A stretch of 64,000 nucleotides of DNA from Pseudomonas sp. GD04091 (lineage in GTDB: Bacteria; Pseudomonadota; Gammaproteobacteria; Pseudomonadales; Pseudomonadaceae): positions 124,001 to 188,000 of the forward strand of contig NZ_JAOEBG010000003.1 in assembly GCF_029836165.1 (NCBI RefSeq), given 5' to 3'. The translations under genes and the position numbers were made by a program. The notes below the pieces were generated by a model that did no database searches, had not been told where the DNA came from, and saw only the letters and a list, made by a program, of their open reading frames with translations. Shown here piece after piece: positions 51,556-62,500 of this stretch. How positions within the stretch are numbered: the first letter of the stretch is position 1; the number at the start of each line of letters is the position of its first letter.

Positions 51556-53414
51556 ACCCGCGCCTGCTCGATCTGTACAACCAGGAACTGCAGCACATCC
51601 GCGAGGGCGCGGCGGAATTCGCCAAGGAATACCCGAAGATCGCCGGGCGCCTGACGCTGTCCGGGATCGAGTGCGCCGACCCTTATGTCGAGCGCCTGCT
51701 GGAAGGCTTCGCCTACCTCACCGCGCGGGTGCAGCTCAAACTCGACGCCGAGTATCCGACCTTCACCCACAACCTGCTGGAAATCGCCTACCCGCACTAC
51801 CTGGCGCCGACGCCGTCGATGACCGTGGTGCAGATGCACACCGACCCCGACGAGGGCTCACTGGCCGCCGGTTTCCAGTTGCCGCGCGACAGCGTGCTGC
51901 GCGCCAACCTGGGACGCAATTCGCAGACGCCCTGCGAGTTCCGCAGCACCCAGGACGTCACCCTGTGGCCGCTGCAGGTGGCCCGCGCCGAGTACTTCGG
52001 CAACCCCGGCGCGGTCCTCGGTCGCCTGGCCGCCAGCGAGCCAAAGGCCCGCGCCGGCTTGCGCCTGACCCTGCGCAGCGGCGCCGAGATCCCGTTCAGC
52101 AGCCTGCCGCTGACGCACCTGCCGCTGTACCTCAATGGTGCCGACGAGACCCCGTTCCGCCTTTACGAACAACTGCTGGGCAGCGCCTGCGCGGTGTTCG
52201 TGCGCCAGCCGGGCGCCGACTGGATCGAGCGTATCCCGGTCGAGCAAGCCTTGCTGCCCTGTGGTTTCGATGACAGCGAAGCGGCGTTGCCGGTGGTGCC
52301 CCAGGCCTTCCAGGGCTACCGCCTGCTGCAGGAGTATTTCGCCTTGCCGCAGCGCTTGCTGTTCGTCGATTTCGCCGGGCTGGAGCGTGCGGTCAAGCGC
52401 TGCGACGGTCAGGAACTGGAAGTGCTGGTGCTGTTCGAGCGTTTCGACCAGAGCCTGGAAAGCAGCGTCGGCCCGGGCCAGTTCGTGCCGTTCTGCACCC
52501 CGGCGATCAACCTGTTCCCGCGCCGGGTCGATCGCCTCCACCTGACCGACCGGGTCCATGAACATCATGTGATCGCCGACCGCACGCGGCCCACCGACTT
52601 CGAGATCCACTCGTTGCAGCGGGTCACCGGCCATGGCACCGGGCCGGACCAGGAGTTCCTGCCGTTCTACGCGGTGCGCGACCCATCGCGCTATGGCCGC
52701 GACCAGGCCTACTACATCGTCCGCCGCGAACCCCGGGTGCTGTCCAGCGAGCAGCGGCGCAACGGCACGCGCTCCAGCTACATGGGCAGCGAGACCTTCG
52801 TCAGCCTGGTCGACGGCAACCAGGCGCCGTACCGCCACGACCTGCGCCAGCTGGGCATCAGCGCGCTGTGCAGCAACCGCGACCTGCCGCTGTTCATGAA
52901 CGTCGGCGACGGTCGCAGCGATTTCAGCCTGGCCGACAGCGCACCGGTGTCCGCCGTGCGCTGCCTGGCCGGCCCCAGTCGGCCCAAGGCCAGCCATGCC
53001 CACGACAACCGCGCCTGGCGCCTGATCAGCCAGCTGTCGCTGAACTATCTGTCCCTGGCCGAGCAGGGCCAGGGCGCCGCCGCTCTGCGCGAACTGCTGC
53101 GCCTGTACGGCGACCCACAGGACTGCGCCCTGCAGTTGCAGATCGACGGCCTGCGCGAGGTCAGCAGCAAGCCCTGCACCCGACGCCTGCCGATGCCCGG
53201 CCCGATCGTCTTCGGCCGTGGCCTGGAGATCACCCTGACGTTCGACGAGAACGCGTTCCGCGGCACCGGCGTGTTCCTGCTGGGGGCGGTTTTCGAGCGT
53301 TTCCTGACCCGCTATGTGTCGATCAACAGCTTCACCGAAACCGTGCTGCGCACCAGCGAACGTGGCGAGATCATGCGCTGGAAAGCCAAGCCCGGGCGCA
53401 GGCCGACCCTGTGA
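51552..53414 (+). CDS. tssF: TssF baseplate protein
   Basis: 620 residues from ATG 51552. [20 protein letters not shown] and [13 protein letters not shown] are the family start; FLPFYAVRD and the [15 protein letters not shown] region are also characteristic. Part of the TssEFG wedge with TssK. 4-bp overlaps with tssE and tssG. Confidence 0.96.
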   Translation: MNPRLLDLYNQELQHIREGAAEFAKEYPKIAGRLTLSGIECADPYVERLLEGFAYLTARVQLKLDAEYPTFTHNLLEIAYPHYLAPTPSMTVVQMHTDPDEGSLAAGFQLPRDSVLRANLGRNSQTPCEFRSTQDVTLWPLQVARAEYFGNPGAVLGRLAASEPKARAGLRLTLRSGAEIPFSSLPLTHLPLYLNGADETPFRLYEQLLGSACAVFVRQPGADWIERIPVEQALLPCGFDDSEAALPVVPQAFQGYRLLQEYFALPQRLLFVDFAGLERAVKRCDGQELEVLVLFERFDQSLESSVGPGQFVPFCTPAINLFPRRVDRLHLTDRVHEHHVIADRTRPTDFEIHSLQRVTGHGTGPDQEFLPFYAVRDPSRYGRDQAYYIVRREPRVLSSEQRRNGTRSSYMGSETFVSLVDGNQAPYRHDLRQLGISALCSNRDLPLFMNVGDGRSDFSLADSAPVSAVRCLAGPSRPKASHAHDNRAWRLISQLSLNYLSLAEQGQGAAALRELLRLYGDPQDCALQLQIDGLREVSSKPCTRRLPMPGPIVFGRGLEITLTFDENAFRGTGVFLLGAVFERFLTRYVSINSFTETVLRTSERGEIMRWKAKPGRRPTL

Positions 53415-54427
53415 ACACGTTACGGGCCATGCAGGCCGAGCCCTGGGAGTACGATTTCTTCCAGGCGCTGCGCCGCCTCGAGGCGGAAAACCCCGAGCTG
53501 CCCCGCTTCGGCCACTCGCAGCGGCTGGCCGACGAGCCGGTGCGCCTGGGCCAGCGCCTGGACTGCGGCTTCGCCCCGGCGACACTGGCCTCGGTCACCG
53601 CCAACGATGACGGGCCGGCGCGTCTGGAACAGTTCTTCTTCGGCCTCGGCGGCCCCAATGGCCCGTTGCCGCTGCACCTGACCGAATACATGCGCGAGCG
53701 CCAGCGCAATCACGCCGACCCGACCAGCAAGCGCTTCCTCGACATCTTCCACCACCGCCTGCTGAGCCTGTTCTATCGCGCCTGGGCCGAGGCTCGGCCG
53801 ACCGTCAGCCACGACCGCCCCGGCGATGACTACTGGGCCGCGCGTCTGGCCGCCCTCAGTGGACGAGGCCAAGCGGAACTGCAAGGCCAGGGACCGCTGG
53901 CCGACACCGCCAAGCTGCACTGGTCCGGCCACCTGGCGGCGCAGACCCGCTATCCGGACGGCCTGTGCAGCATCCTGTCGAGTTACTTCGGCGTGCCGGT
54001 GACGCTCGAGGAATACGTCGGCCAGTGGCTGGAGCTGCCCGAACGCAGCCAGCTCGGCGTGCGCGCCAACCGCCTGGGCGTGGACCTGTGCCTGGGCCGC
54101 TACGTCTGGGACCGCCAGCACAAGTTCCGCCTGTGCCTCGGCCCGCTGACCCTCGACCAGTACCACGCCCTGCTCCCCGGCGGGCAGGCGTTCGTCGAGC
54201 TGGCGGCGTGGGTCGCCGAATACCTGGGCCAGGAGCTGGACTGGGACCTCAACCTCATCCTCGCGCAGGGCGAAGTGCCCGCGCTGCAACTCAATGCCGG
54301 CCGACGCCTGGGGTTCGACACCTGGCTTGGCCGACCCTCGCACGATGCCAACGACCTGAAGCTCGCCCGGTACTACGCCGAGCAGCCGGTCAACGCGCCC
54401 CACACAAGGAGTCAGGACCATGGGTGA
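53411..54427 (+). CDS. tssG: TssG baseplate protein
   Basis: 338 residues from GTG 53411. Typical TssG sequence: AEPWEYDFFQALRRLEAENP, FFGLGGPNGPLPLHLTEYMR, and RFLDIFHHRLLSLFYRAWAE. The longer upstream frame is the wrong frame of tssF. Stop overlaps clpV by 8 bp. Confidence 0.96.
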   Translation: MNTLRAMQAEPWEYDFFQALRRLEAENPELPRFGHSQRLADEPVRLGQRLDCGFAPATLASVTANDDGPARLEQFFFGLGGPNGPLPLHLTEYMRERQRNHADPTSKRFLDIFHHRLLSLFYRAWAEARPTVSHDRPGDDYWAARLAALSGRGQAELQGQGPLADTAKLHWSGHLAAQTRYPDGLCSILSSYFGVPVTLEEYVGQWLELPERSQLGVRANRLGVDLCLGRYVWDRQHKFRLCLGPLTLDQYHALLPGGQAFVELAAWVAEYLGQELDWDLNLILAQGEVPALQLNAGRRLGFDTWLGRPSHDANDLKLARYYAEQPVNAPHTRSQDHG

Positions 54428-57095
54428 AATCAGCCGCGCCGCGCTGTTCGGCAAACTCAACAGCGTCGCCTACAAGGCCATCGAGGCGGCCACGGTGTTC
54501 TGCAAGCTGCGGGGCAACCCCTACGTCGAGCTGGTGCACTGGCTGCACCAGTTGCTGCAGCTGCAGGACAGCGACCTGCACCGCATCATCCGCCAGTTCA
54601 ATGTCGAGCCGGCGCGCCTGGCCCGCGACCTGACCGACGCGCTGGACCGGCTGCCGCGCGGCTCGACCTCGATCACCGACCTGTCCTCCCAGGTGGAAGA
54701 GGCCGTCGAGCGCGGCTGGGTCTACGGCAGCCTGATGTTCGGCGAGAGCCAGGTGCGCACCGGCTACCTGCTGGTCGGCATCCTCAAGACGCCGAGCCTG
54801 CGCAACGCCCTGCTGGGCCTGTCCAGCGAGTTCGCCAAGCTGAAGATCGAAGCCCTGAGCGAACGCTTCGACGAATACGTGGGCGATTCGCCGGAAAACA
54901 ACCTGGCCGCCAGCGACGGCTTCAGCGCCGCCGCGCCCGGTGAGGCCAGCGGCGCCGTGGCGCCTGCGGCGATGGGCAAGCAGGAGGCGCTCAAGCGGTT
55001 CACCGTCGACCTTACCGAGCAAGCCCGCAGCGGCAAGCTCGACCCCATCGTCGGCCGCGACGAAGAGATCCGCCAGCTGGTCGACATCCTCATGCGTCGC
55101 CGCCAGAACAACCCGATCCTCACCGGCGAAGCCGGTGTGGGCAAGACCGCCGTGGTCGAAGGCTTCGCCCTGCGCATCGTCGCCGGCGACGTGCCACCGG
55201 CACTGAAAGACGTCGAACTGCGCAGCCTGGATGTCGGCCTGCTGCAGGCCGGCGCCAGCATGAAAGGCGAGTTCGAGCAGCGCCTGCGCCAGGTGATCGA
55301 GGATGTGCAGGCCTCGCCCAAGCCGATCATCCTGTTCATCGACGAAGCCCACACCCTGGTCGGCGCCGGCGGCGCGGCCGGTACCGGTGACGCCGCCAAC
55401 CTGCTCAAGCCGGCCCTGGCCCGTGGCAGCCTGCGCACGGTGGCGGCCACCACCTGGGCCGAGTACAAGAAGCACATCGAGAAAGACCCGGCCCTGACCC
55501 GCCGCTTCCAGGTGGTGCAGGTCGACGAACCGAGCGAGGCCAAGGCCCTGCTGATGATGCGCGGCGTGGCCTCGACCATGGAGAAGCACCACCAGGTGCA
55601 GATCCTCGACGAGGCGCTGGAAGCGGCAGTGAAGCTGTCGCACCGCTACATCCCAGCGCGCCAGCTGCCGGACAAATCGGTGAGCCTGCTCGACACCGCC
55701 TGCGCCCGTGTCGCCATCAGCCTGCACGCGGTGCCGGCCGAGGTGGACGACAGTCGTCGGCGCATCGAGGCACTGGAAGTCGAGCTGCAGATCATCGCCC
55801 GCGAAGCCGCGATCGGCGTGAAGACCGGGCAGCGCCAGGCCCTGGCCGACACCCTGCTGGCCGAAGAGCGCGAGCGCCTGGTCGCCCTGGAGAGCCGCTG
55901 GGCCGAAGAGAAAGCCCTGGTGGACGAGCTGCTGGCCACCCGCGCCCAGCTACGCGAACAGGTCGGCGTGGTCGACCAGGAAGTGGACGTGCAGGGCAGC
56001 CATGAACTGCGCGAAACACTCGTCGACCTGCAACAGCGCCTGACCGCCCTGCAAGGCGAGAGCCCGCTGATCCTGCCGACCGTGGACTACCAGGCGGTGG
56101 CCTCGGTGGTCGCCGACTGGACCGGCATCCCGGTGGGCCGCATGGCGCGCAACGAGATCGAGACCGTGCTCAACCTCGACAGCCACCTGGCCAAGCGCAT
56201 CATCGGCCAGGACCACGCGCTGAAGATGATCGCCAAGCGCATCCAGACCTCCCGCGCCGGCCTGGACAACCCGAACAAGCCGATCGGCGTGTTCATGCTT
56301 GCCGGCACCTCCGGCGTGGGCAAGACCGAGACCGCGCTGGCACTGGCCGAGGCCATGTACGGCGGTGAACAGAACCTGATCACCATCAACATGAGCGAAT
56401 TCCAGGAAGCCCACACCGTCTCGACCCTCAAGGGCGCGCCACCCGGCTATGTCGGCTACGGCGAGGGCGGCGTGCTGACCGAGGCGGTGCGTCGCCGCCC
56501 GTACAGCGTGGTGTTGCTGGACGAGGTGGAGAAGGCCCATCCGGACGTGCACGAAATCTTCTTCCAGGTGTTCGACAAGGGCGTGATGGAAGACGGCGAA
56601 GGCCGCCAGATCGACTTCCGCAACACCTTGATCCTGCTCACCACCAATGCCGGCACCGAGCTGATCGCCAACATCTGCAAGGACCCGCAGGCCCTGCCCG
56701 ATCCGGAAGCCGTGGCCACTTCGCTGCGCAAGCCGCTGCTGGAGATCTTCCCGCCGGCGCTGCTCGGGCGCCTGGTGACCATCCCCTACTACCCGCTCAG
56801 CGACGCCATGCTCAAGGCCATCACCCGCCTGCAGCTGGAGCGCATCCGCAAGCGCGTGGAAGGCACGCACAAGGTCGGTTTCGCCTACGACGACGGCGTG
56901 GTCGACCTGATCGTCTCGCGCTGCACCGAGACCGAAAGCGGCGGCCGCATGATCGACGCCATCCTCACCAACGGCCTGCTGCCGGACATGAGCCGCGAGT
57001 TCCTCACGCGCATGCTCGAAGGCAAGCCGCTGGCCAGCGTCGCCATCAGCCGCCGCGACAACGACCTGCACTATGACTTCGGCGCCGCCGACTGA
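54420..57095 (+). CDS. tssH: TssH (ClpV) sheath-recycling ATPase
   Basis: 891 residues, AAA+ of the ClpB family. N-terminal domain with the TssC-binding region, first ATPase domain (Walker A GEAGVGKTA, Walker B ILFIDEAHTL), coiled-coil middle domain, second ATPase domain (Walker A GTSGVGKTE, VVLLDEVEKAHPDV). It disassembles the contracted TssBC sheath so subunits can be re-used. Confidence 0.97.
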   Translation: MGEISRAALFGKLNSVAYKAIEAATVFCKLRGNPYVELVHWLHQLLQLQDSDLHRIIRQFNVEPARLARDLTDALDRLPRGSTSITDLSSQVEEAVERGWVYGSLMFGESQVRTGYLLVGILKTPSLRNALLGLSSEFAKLKIEALSERFDEYVGDSPENNLAASDGFSAAAPGEASGAVAPAAMGKQEALKRFTVDLTEQARSGKLDPIVGRDEEIRQLVDILMRRRQNNPILTGEAGVGKTAVVEGFALRIVAGDVPPALKDVELRSLDVGLLQAGASMKGEFEQRLRQVIEDVQASPKPIILFIDEAHTLVGAGGAAGTGDAANLLKPALARGSLRTVAATTWAEYKKHIEKDPALTRRFQVVQVDEPSEAKALLMMRGVASTMEKHHQVQILDEALEAAVKLSHRYIPARQLPDKSVSLLDTACARVAISLHAVPAEVDDSRRRIEALEVELQIIAREAAIGVKTGQRQALADTLLAEERERLVALESRWAEEKALVDELLATRAQLREQVGVVDQEVDVQGSHELRETLVDLQQRLTALQGESPLILPTVDYQAVASVVADWTGIPVGRMARNEIETVLNLDSHLAKRIIGQDHALKMIAKRIQTSRAGLDNPNKPIGVFMLAGTSGVGKTETALALAEAMYGGEQNLITINMSEFQEAHTVSTLKGAPPGYVGYGEGGVLTEAVRRRPYSVVLLDEVEKAHPDVHEIFFQVFDKGVMEDGEGRQIDFRNTLILLTTNAGTELIANICKDPQALPDPEAVATSLRKPLLEIFPPALLGRLVTIPYYPLSDAMLKAITRLQLERIRKRVEGTHKVGFAYDDGVVDLIVSRCTETESGGRMIDAILTNGLLPDMSREFLTRMLEGKPLASVAISRRDNDLHYDFGAAD

Positions 57096-57106
57096 CAGGA
57101 CCGACC

Positions 57107-59044
57107 ATGCTGTTCAAGCAGTTCACGCGCCTGGCGCAGATCAACAGCCCCCTGGGGCCGGACAAGCTGATCCTGGCCGAGATGGGCGGCAGCGAGGAGC
57201 TCGGCCGCCTGTTCGACTACGAGCTGCAGCTGACCAGCGACGACCCGGCCATCGACCTCAACCAGCTGCTGGGCAAGCCCATGGGCCTGAGCGTGCAGCA
57301 GAGCATCGCCACGTCGCGGCACTTTCACGGTATCGTCGCCCGCTGCAGCCAGTCGGTGGACCAGGGCCAGTTCGCCGCCTACCGGGTCACCCTGCGCCCC
57401 TGGCTGTGGCTGCTGACGCGCACCAGCGACTGCCGGATCTTCCAGCACCTGAGCGCGCCGCAGATCATCAAGCAGGTGTTCCGCGACCTGGGCTTCTCGG
57501 ATTTCGAGGACCTGCTCAGCCGCAACTACCGCGAGCGCGAGTACTGCGTGCAGTACCGCGAGACCAGCTTCGACTTCGTCAGCCGCCTGATGGAGGAAGA
57601 AGGCATCTACTACTTCTTCCGCCACGAACAGGAGCGCCACGTGCTGGTGCTGGCCGACGCCTACGGCGCGCACCAGAAGGCGCCCGGCTACGAGACCGTG
57701 CCCTACTACCCACCGGACGGCCAGCACCGCGAGCGCGACCATATCAACGACTGGCACCTGGCCCAGGAAGTCCAGCCCGGCTCGCTGGAACTCAACGACT
57801 ACGACTTCCAGCGCCCCAGCGCGCGCATCGACGTGCGCTCGGCCATGCCGCGGCCGCACCAGGCCGGCGACTACCCGCTGTACGACTATCCCGGCGCCTA
57901 CGAACAGAGCCAGGACGGCGAGCACTACGCCCGCACCCGCCTGGAATCGCTGCAGAGCCTGCACGAGCGGGTCGAGCTGCGCGGCAATGCCCGTGGCCTG
58001 GGCAGCGGCCACCTGTTCAGCCTGAGCAACTTCAGCCGCCAGGACCAGAACCGCGAGTACCTGATCGTCGCCGCCCGCTACTACGTGCATCAGGAGCGCC
58101 TGGAGAGCGGCGGTGGCAGCGGTGCAGCGCAGTTCGAAAGCAACCTCAGCTGCATCGACGCGCAGCAGAGCTACCGCCCGGTCGGCAGCACCCTGAGGCC
58201 GATCGTCAAAGGGCCGCAGACCGCCGTGGTGGTCGGCCCCTCCGGCGAGGAGATCTGGACCGACCAGTACGGCCGGGTGAAGGTGCACTTCCACTGGGAC
58301 CGCCACGACCAGTCCAACGAGAACAGCTCGTGCTGGATCCGCGTATCGCAAGCCACGGCGGGCAAGAACTGGGGCTCAATCCAGGTGCCACGGATCGGCC
58401 AGGAGGTGATCGTCAGCTTCCTCGAAGGCGACCCTGACCGGCCGATCATCACCGGCCGCGTGTACAACGCCGAACAGACAGTGCCCTACGACCTGCCCGG
58501 CGGCGCCACCCAGAGCGGCATGAAGAGCCGCTCGAGCAAGGGCGGCAGCCCGGCCAACTTCAACGAAATCCGCATGGAGGACAAGAAGGGCGCCGAGCAG
58601 CTGTACGTGCACGCCGAACGCAACATGGACACGGTAGTGGAGCAGAGCGAAACGTTGTCGGTGGGCGTCAATCGCACCCAGACCGTCGGCATGCTCGAAA
58701 CCATCACCATCGGCCAGGACCGCATTCGCGCCGTGCGCCGCGACGACATGCTGCTGGTCGGCGCTAGCAAGACCGACAGCGTCAGCAGCAGCTACCTCAT
58801 CGAGGTCGGCGAGAACCTGCGCCTGGTCTGCGGCAAGAGCGTGATCGAGCTCAACGCCAGCGGCCAGATCAACATCAGCTGCGAGCAGTTCAGCTTCCAC
58901 GCCAACGCGGACGCCGAGATCAACACCGGCGGCACCCTTGACCTGAACGTGGGCAGCGGCGCGCAGACCGACCCGCAGAGCCAGGGCGTGAAAACGACCA
59001 TCGACGGCGCGGTGAAGGCCCTCTTCCCCGGCACCGGCAAGTAA
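57107..59044 (+). CDS. vgrG: TssI (VgrG) spike protein
   Basis: 645 residues: gp27-like part (PLGPDKLILAEMGGSEELGR, LFDYELQL, SRNYREREYCVQYRETSFDF), gp5 OB-fold (SGEEIWTDQYGRVKVHFHWD), the GQEVIVSFLEGDPDRPIITG core and the repeated beta-helix needle. No extra C-terminal enzyme domain, so cargo is delivered through the PAAR/Rhs protein downstream. Confidence 0.96.
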   Translation: MLFKQFTRLAQINSPLGPDKLILAEMGGSEELGRLFDYELQLTSDDPAIDLNQLLGKPMGLSVQQSIATSRHFHGIVARCSQSVDQGQFAAYRVTLRPWLWLLTRTSDCRIFQHLSAPQIIKQVFRDLGFSDFEDLLSRNYREREYCVQYRETSFDFVSRLMEEEGIYYFFRHEQERHVLVLADAYGAHQKAPGYETVPYYPPDGQHRERDHINDWHLAQEVQPGSLELNDYDFQRPSARIDVRSAMPRPHQAGDYPLYDYPGAYEQSQDGEHYARTRLESLQSLHERVELRGNARGLGSGHLFSLSNFSRQDQNREYLIVAARYYVHQERLESGGGSGAAQFESNLSCIDAQQSYRPVGSTLRPIVKGPQTAVVVGPSGEEIWTDQYGRVKVHFHWDRHDQSNENSSCWIRVSQATAGKNWGSIQVPRIGQEVIVSFLEGDPDRPIITGRVYNAEQTVPYDLPGGATQSGMKSRSSKGGSPANFNEIRMEDKKGAEQLYVHAERNMDTVVEQSETLSVGVNRTQTVGMLETITIGQDRIRAVRRDDMLLVGASKTDSVSSSYLIEVGENLRLVCGKSVIELNASGQINISCEQFSFHANADAEINTGGTLDLNVGSGAQTDPQSQGVKTTIDGAVKALFPGTGK

Positions 59045-59056
59045 CGAGACCCCACC

Positions 59057-59491
59057 ATGAGCTATCGCCTCAACGAATTCCGCTTCGCCCTGCCCGACGC
59101 CCAGGTGCGCGACACCAGTATCAACATCCTGCGTTTCGAGGCCCTCGGTACCTCGCTGATCGTCAGCCGCAGCCTGCTCGAGGAGGGCGAGACCCTGCAG
59201 AGCAATTTCGACGGCCAGCTGCAGCGCCTGCGGCAGCAGGTCAAGGACTTGCAGTTCCAGCCGGCTCGCGCCACCCAGGTGGGCGCGGCCCAGCCGATCG
59301 AGGCGATCGAGCTGAGCAGCCAGTTCAGCAAGGGCCAGGAGAAGGTCTACCAGTACCAGTTGGCGCTGGTGCTGCCGGGCACGCGCAAGATGTTCGCCCT
59401 GAGCTACGTCAAGCCGACCCCGCTGGGCGAGGCGGAGGCGGCGCACTGGGCGACGATCAAGCAGTCCATCGACTTCGACAACCTGGGCTGA
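59057..59491 (+). CDS. eagR: DcrB/Eag-type effector chaperone
   Basis: 144 residues of the DUF1795/DcrB fold (YRLNEFRFALPDAQVRDTSI, LIVSRSLLEEGETL, YQLALVLPGTRKMFALSYVK). Eag chaperones shield the N-terminal transmembrane helices of Rhs/PAAR effectors and load them on VgrG. Located 12 bp after vgrG and 9 bp before rhs, the usual arrangement. Confidence 0.92.
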   Translation: MSYRLNEFRFALPDAQVRDTSINILRFEALGTSLIVSRSLLEEGETLQSNFDGQLQRLRQQVKDLQFQPARATQVGAAQPIEAIELSSQFSKGQEKVYQYQLALVLPGTRKMFALSYVKPTPLGEAEAAHWATIKQSIDFDNLG

Positions 59492-59500
59492 CCCGTCACC

Positions 59501-62500
59501 ATGTCCGACGCACTCTGGGCCGCCCGCGAAGGCGACGCGCTGATGCACACCTCGCTGATGGCCGACATCGTCGGCGGGGTGCTGGAAGTCGCCGCCAACA
59601 TCGCCATCGGCGCCCTGGCCACCGCCGCGGTCGCCGCGGCGCTGGGTCTCACCGTGGCCACCGGTGGCCTGGGCTGCTTCGTGCTTGGCGCGGTGGTCGG
59701 GCTGGTGGTCGGCGTGGTCATGGCCAAGACCGGCGCGGACACGGGGCTCAGTCGATTATGCGAGGGCATTGGCAACTTCCTGTTCCCGCCATCGGTGCAA
59801 GCCAACATCGCCAGCGGCTCGCCCAACACCAAGACCAACGGCAAGCGCGCCGCGCGTGCGGCCGGGGTGGTGACCGCGCCCTCGGCCCCGGCCCCCGGTG
59901 GCGCTGGCGGCGCCCAGGCCGAGGAAGCGGATGAGACCTTCCTCGACATGGCCAAGGGTTTCTTCTCGCAGATGTGGCGGCCGACCGTCGCCAGCCCCGC
60001 GCCCAACACCCAGGAAGCCCCCGACGACAAAGTGCTGTGCACCAAGCACCCACCGATGCCGCCGCAGTACCTGGCCGAGGGGTCCAGCAAGGTATTGATC
60101 AACGGCCACCCGGCCTGCCGCAGCGGCGATCGCAGCACCTGCGAAGCGGTGATCGTCGATGGCGGCCTGGTGTCGGACAACGTGCGCATCGGCGGCGAGC
60201 CGATCGTGGTGCGCGAGATCCGCAGCGGCAAGACGCCGGGGATCGGCCTGGCGATCACGGCGCTGATGCTGCTGCGCGGGCGGGGGGGGAAGTTCTACAG
60301 CAAGTTTGGCTGCATGCTGATCGGTGGTGTAAGCAACGTCATCACAGGCCAGGTGACCGGCGCGCTGACCCGGGCAATCGCCGGCTCGCCCAATCCGGTG
60401 CACGCGCCGACCGGCGCAAAGATACTGTGCGCCGAAGACGACCTCGACTTCAGCGTGCAGGCCATGTTGCCGATGGACTGGCAGCGTTACTACAACAGTC
60501 ACGACGAACGTGTCGACGGGCTGTTCGGCGCCGGCTGGAGCGTACCGTACGAAGTCCGCGTGCGCATCGAGTCGACTGCCGAACACGGTGAGCGGCTGCT
60601 GCTGACCGACGAGCAGGCACGGGTCGTGGACATGGGCCCGATCGCGCCCGGTGACGCGGTCTTCAGCGTCGGCGAAGGCCTGAGCGTGCGCCGCGCGCTC
60701 AACGGCGAACTGCTGACCGAAAGTCGTGAGGGGCAGTACCGTCTGTTCCAACCTACGCCCGGCCAGCCAGACATTCTGCGCCTGAGCCAGCTTGGTGACC
60801 GCAACGACAACCGCATACACCTGGACTACGACGAGCAAGGCAGGCTCCTGCGGTTGCGCGACACCTTCGACCTGGTGCGCATCCGGCTGCACTACAGCCC
60901 TGAATGGCCACAACGTGTCAGCCTGCTGGAGCGTGAGGACACCGATGGTAGCCTCCGACGACTGGCCAGCTATGGTTACGACAGCCAGGGTGACCTTGCC
61001 CAGGTGTTCGATGGCGATGGCCGGCCAGTGCGCAGTTTCGCTTATGATCCGGCCCGACGCATGGTCGAGCATCGAACCCGCAGCGGCTTGCGCTGCTTCT
61101 ATGAATGGGCCCGCCATGCCGATGGCTGGAGAGTGTCCCGCCACTGGACCGACGCGGGTGACAGTTACGACTTCACCTACGATGTCGCCGCAGGCATCAC
61201 CCAGGTCACCGATAGCCTGGGGCGTACCAGCGTGCGCCATTGGAACAGCCAGTACCAGATCACCGCCTTCACCGATGCCCTTGGCCAGACCTGGCGTTTC
61301 GAATGGAACGATGAGCGTCAGTTGCTGGCGGCCAGTGATCCGAGGGGGGCAGACTGGCAATACTTCTACGACGAGTCCGGCAACCTTGCCGAAACCATCG
61401 ACCCCCTCGGGCGCAAAGAGTCCACCGTCTGGCTTGAGCACTGGTCATTGCCCCGCAGCCATACCGACCCGGCCGGCAACCATTGGACCTTCGCCTACGA
61501 TCCCCGCGGCAACTGCATCCGGGAAACCGATCCGCTTGGCCAGCACACCCGCTACCACCACGATGCCCATGGCAATCCGGTCGAGATCACCGACGCCGCT
61601 GGCCGGTCCCGCAAGCTGCGCTGGAACGACCTGGGCCTGCTGATCGGACAGACCGACTGCTCGGGATACACCACGCGCTTTAGCTACGACGCGCGCGGCC
61701 ATCTCGACACCCTGGTCGACGCGCAGGGCGAGCGCACCGAATATCGACACGATGCCTCGGGGCGCCTGGTCGGCCTGGTGCTACCCGACGGACGCCGCGA
61801 AGAATGCTTGCTTGATGCCAATGGCTTGCTGATCCGCCATGTCGACAGCGCAGGCCATGTGACGCAATACCAGCGAAACAAGCGTGGCCAGTTGGAACGG
61901 CACATCGATCCACTCGGGCGCGAAGTGACCTACCACTATGACCCGCTTGGGCGCCTGCTCGCGCTGCGTAACGAGAATGGCGAGACCAGCGGCTACGAGT
62001 GGGATGATGGCGACCGGCTCGTCGTTGAGCGCAATGTGGACGCCAGTGCCAGGGAATACCAGTACGACGGCCAGGACAACCTCACCCACGTGACGTTCAT
62101 CCCCACGCCCGGCAGCCAGGACACGCCCATCCTCCATCACATGACCTATGACCTCGGTGGACGCCTGTTAGCCCGGCATACCCCTTCGGGCCGCACCGAC
62201 TATCGCCATGATCCGCTGGACCAGCTACTGGCCATACGCTTCACCGACGTTCAGGGCCACAGCGAACAACTGGACTTCACCTACGATGCCCTCGGCCAGC
62301 TGCGCGAAGAACGTGGTCCGAACGGCACGCTGCAGCATCTCTACGATCCGCTGGGCAATGTCGAGCGCACACGCCTGGCCGATGGGCGCTGGCTCAATCG
62401 CCTTTACTACGGCAGCGGCCATCTGCACCAGCTCAATCTGGATGGCCGGGTGGTCTGTGACTTCCAGCGCGACCGCCTGCACCGTGAAACCCTGCGTACC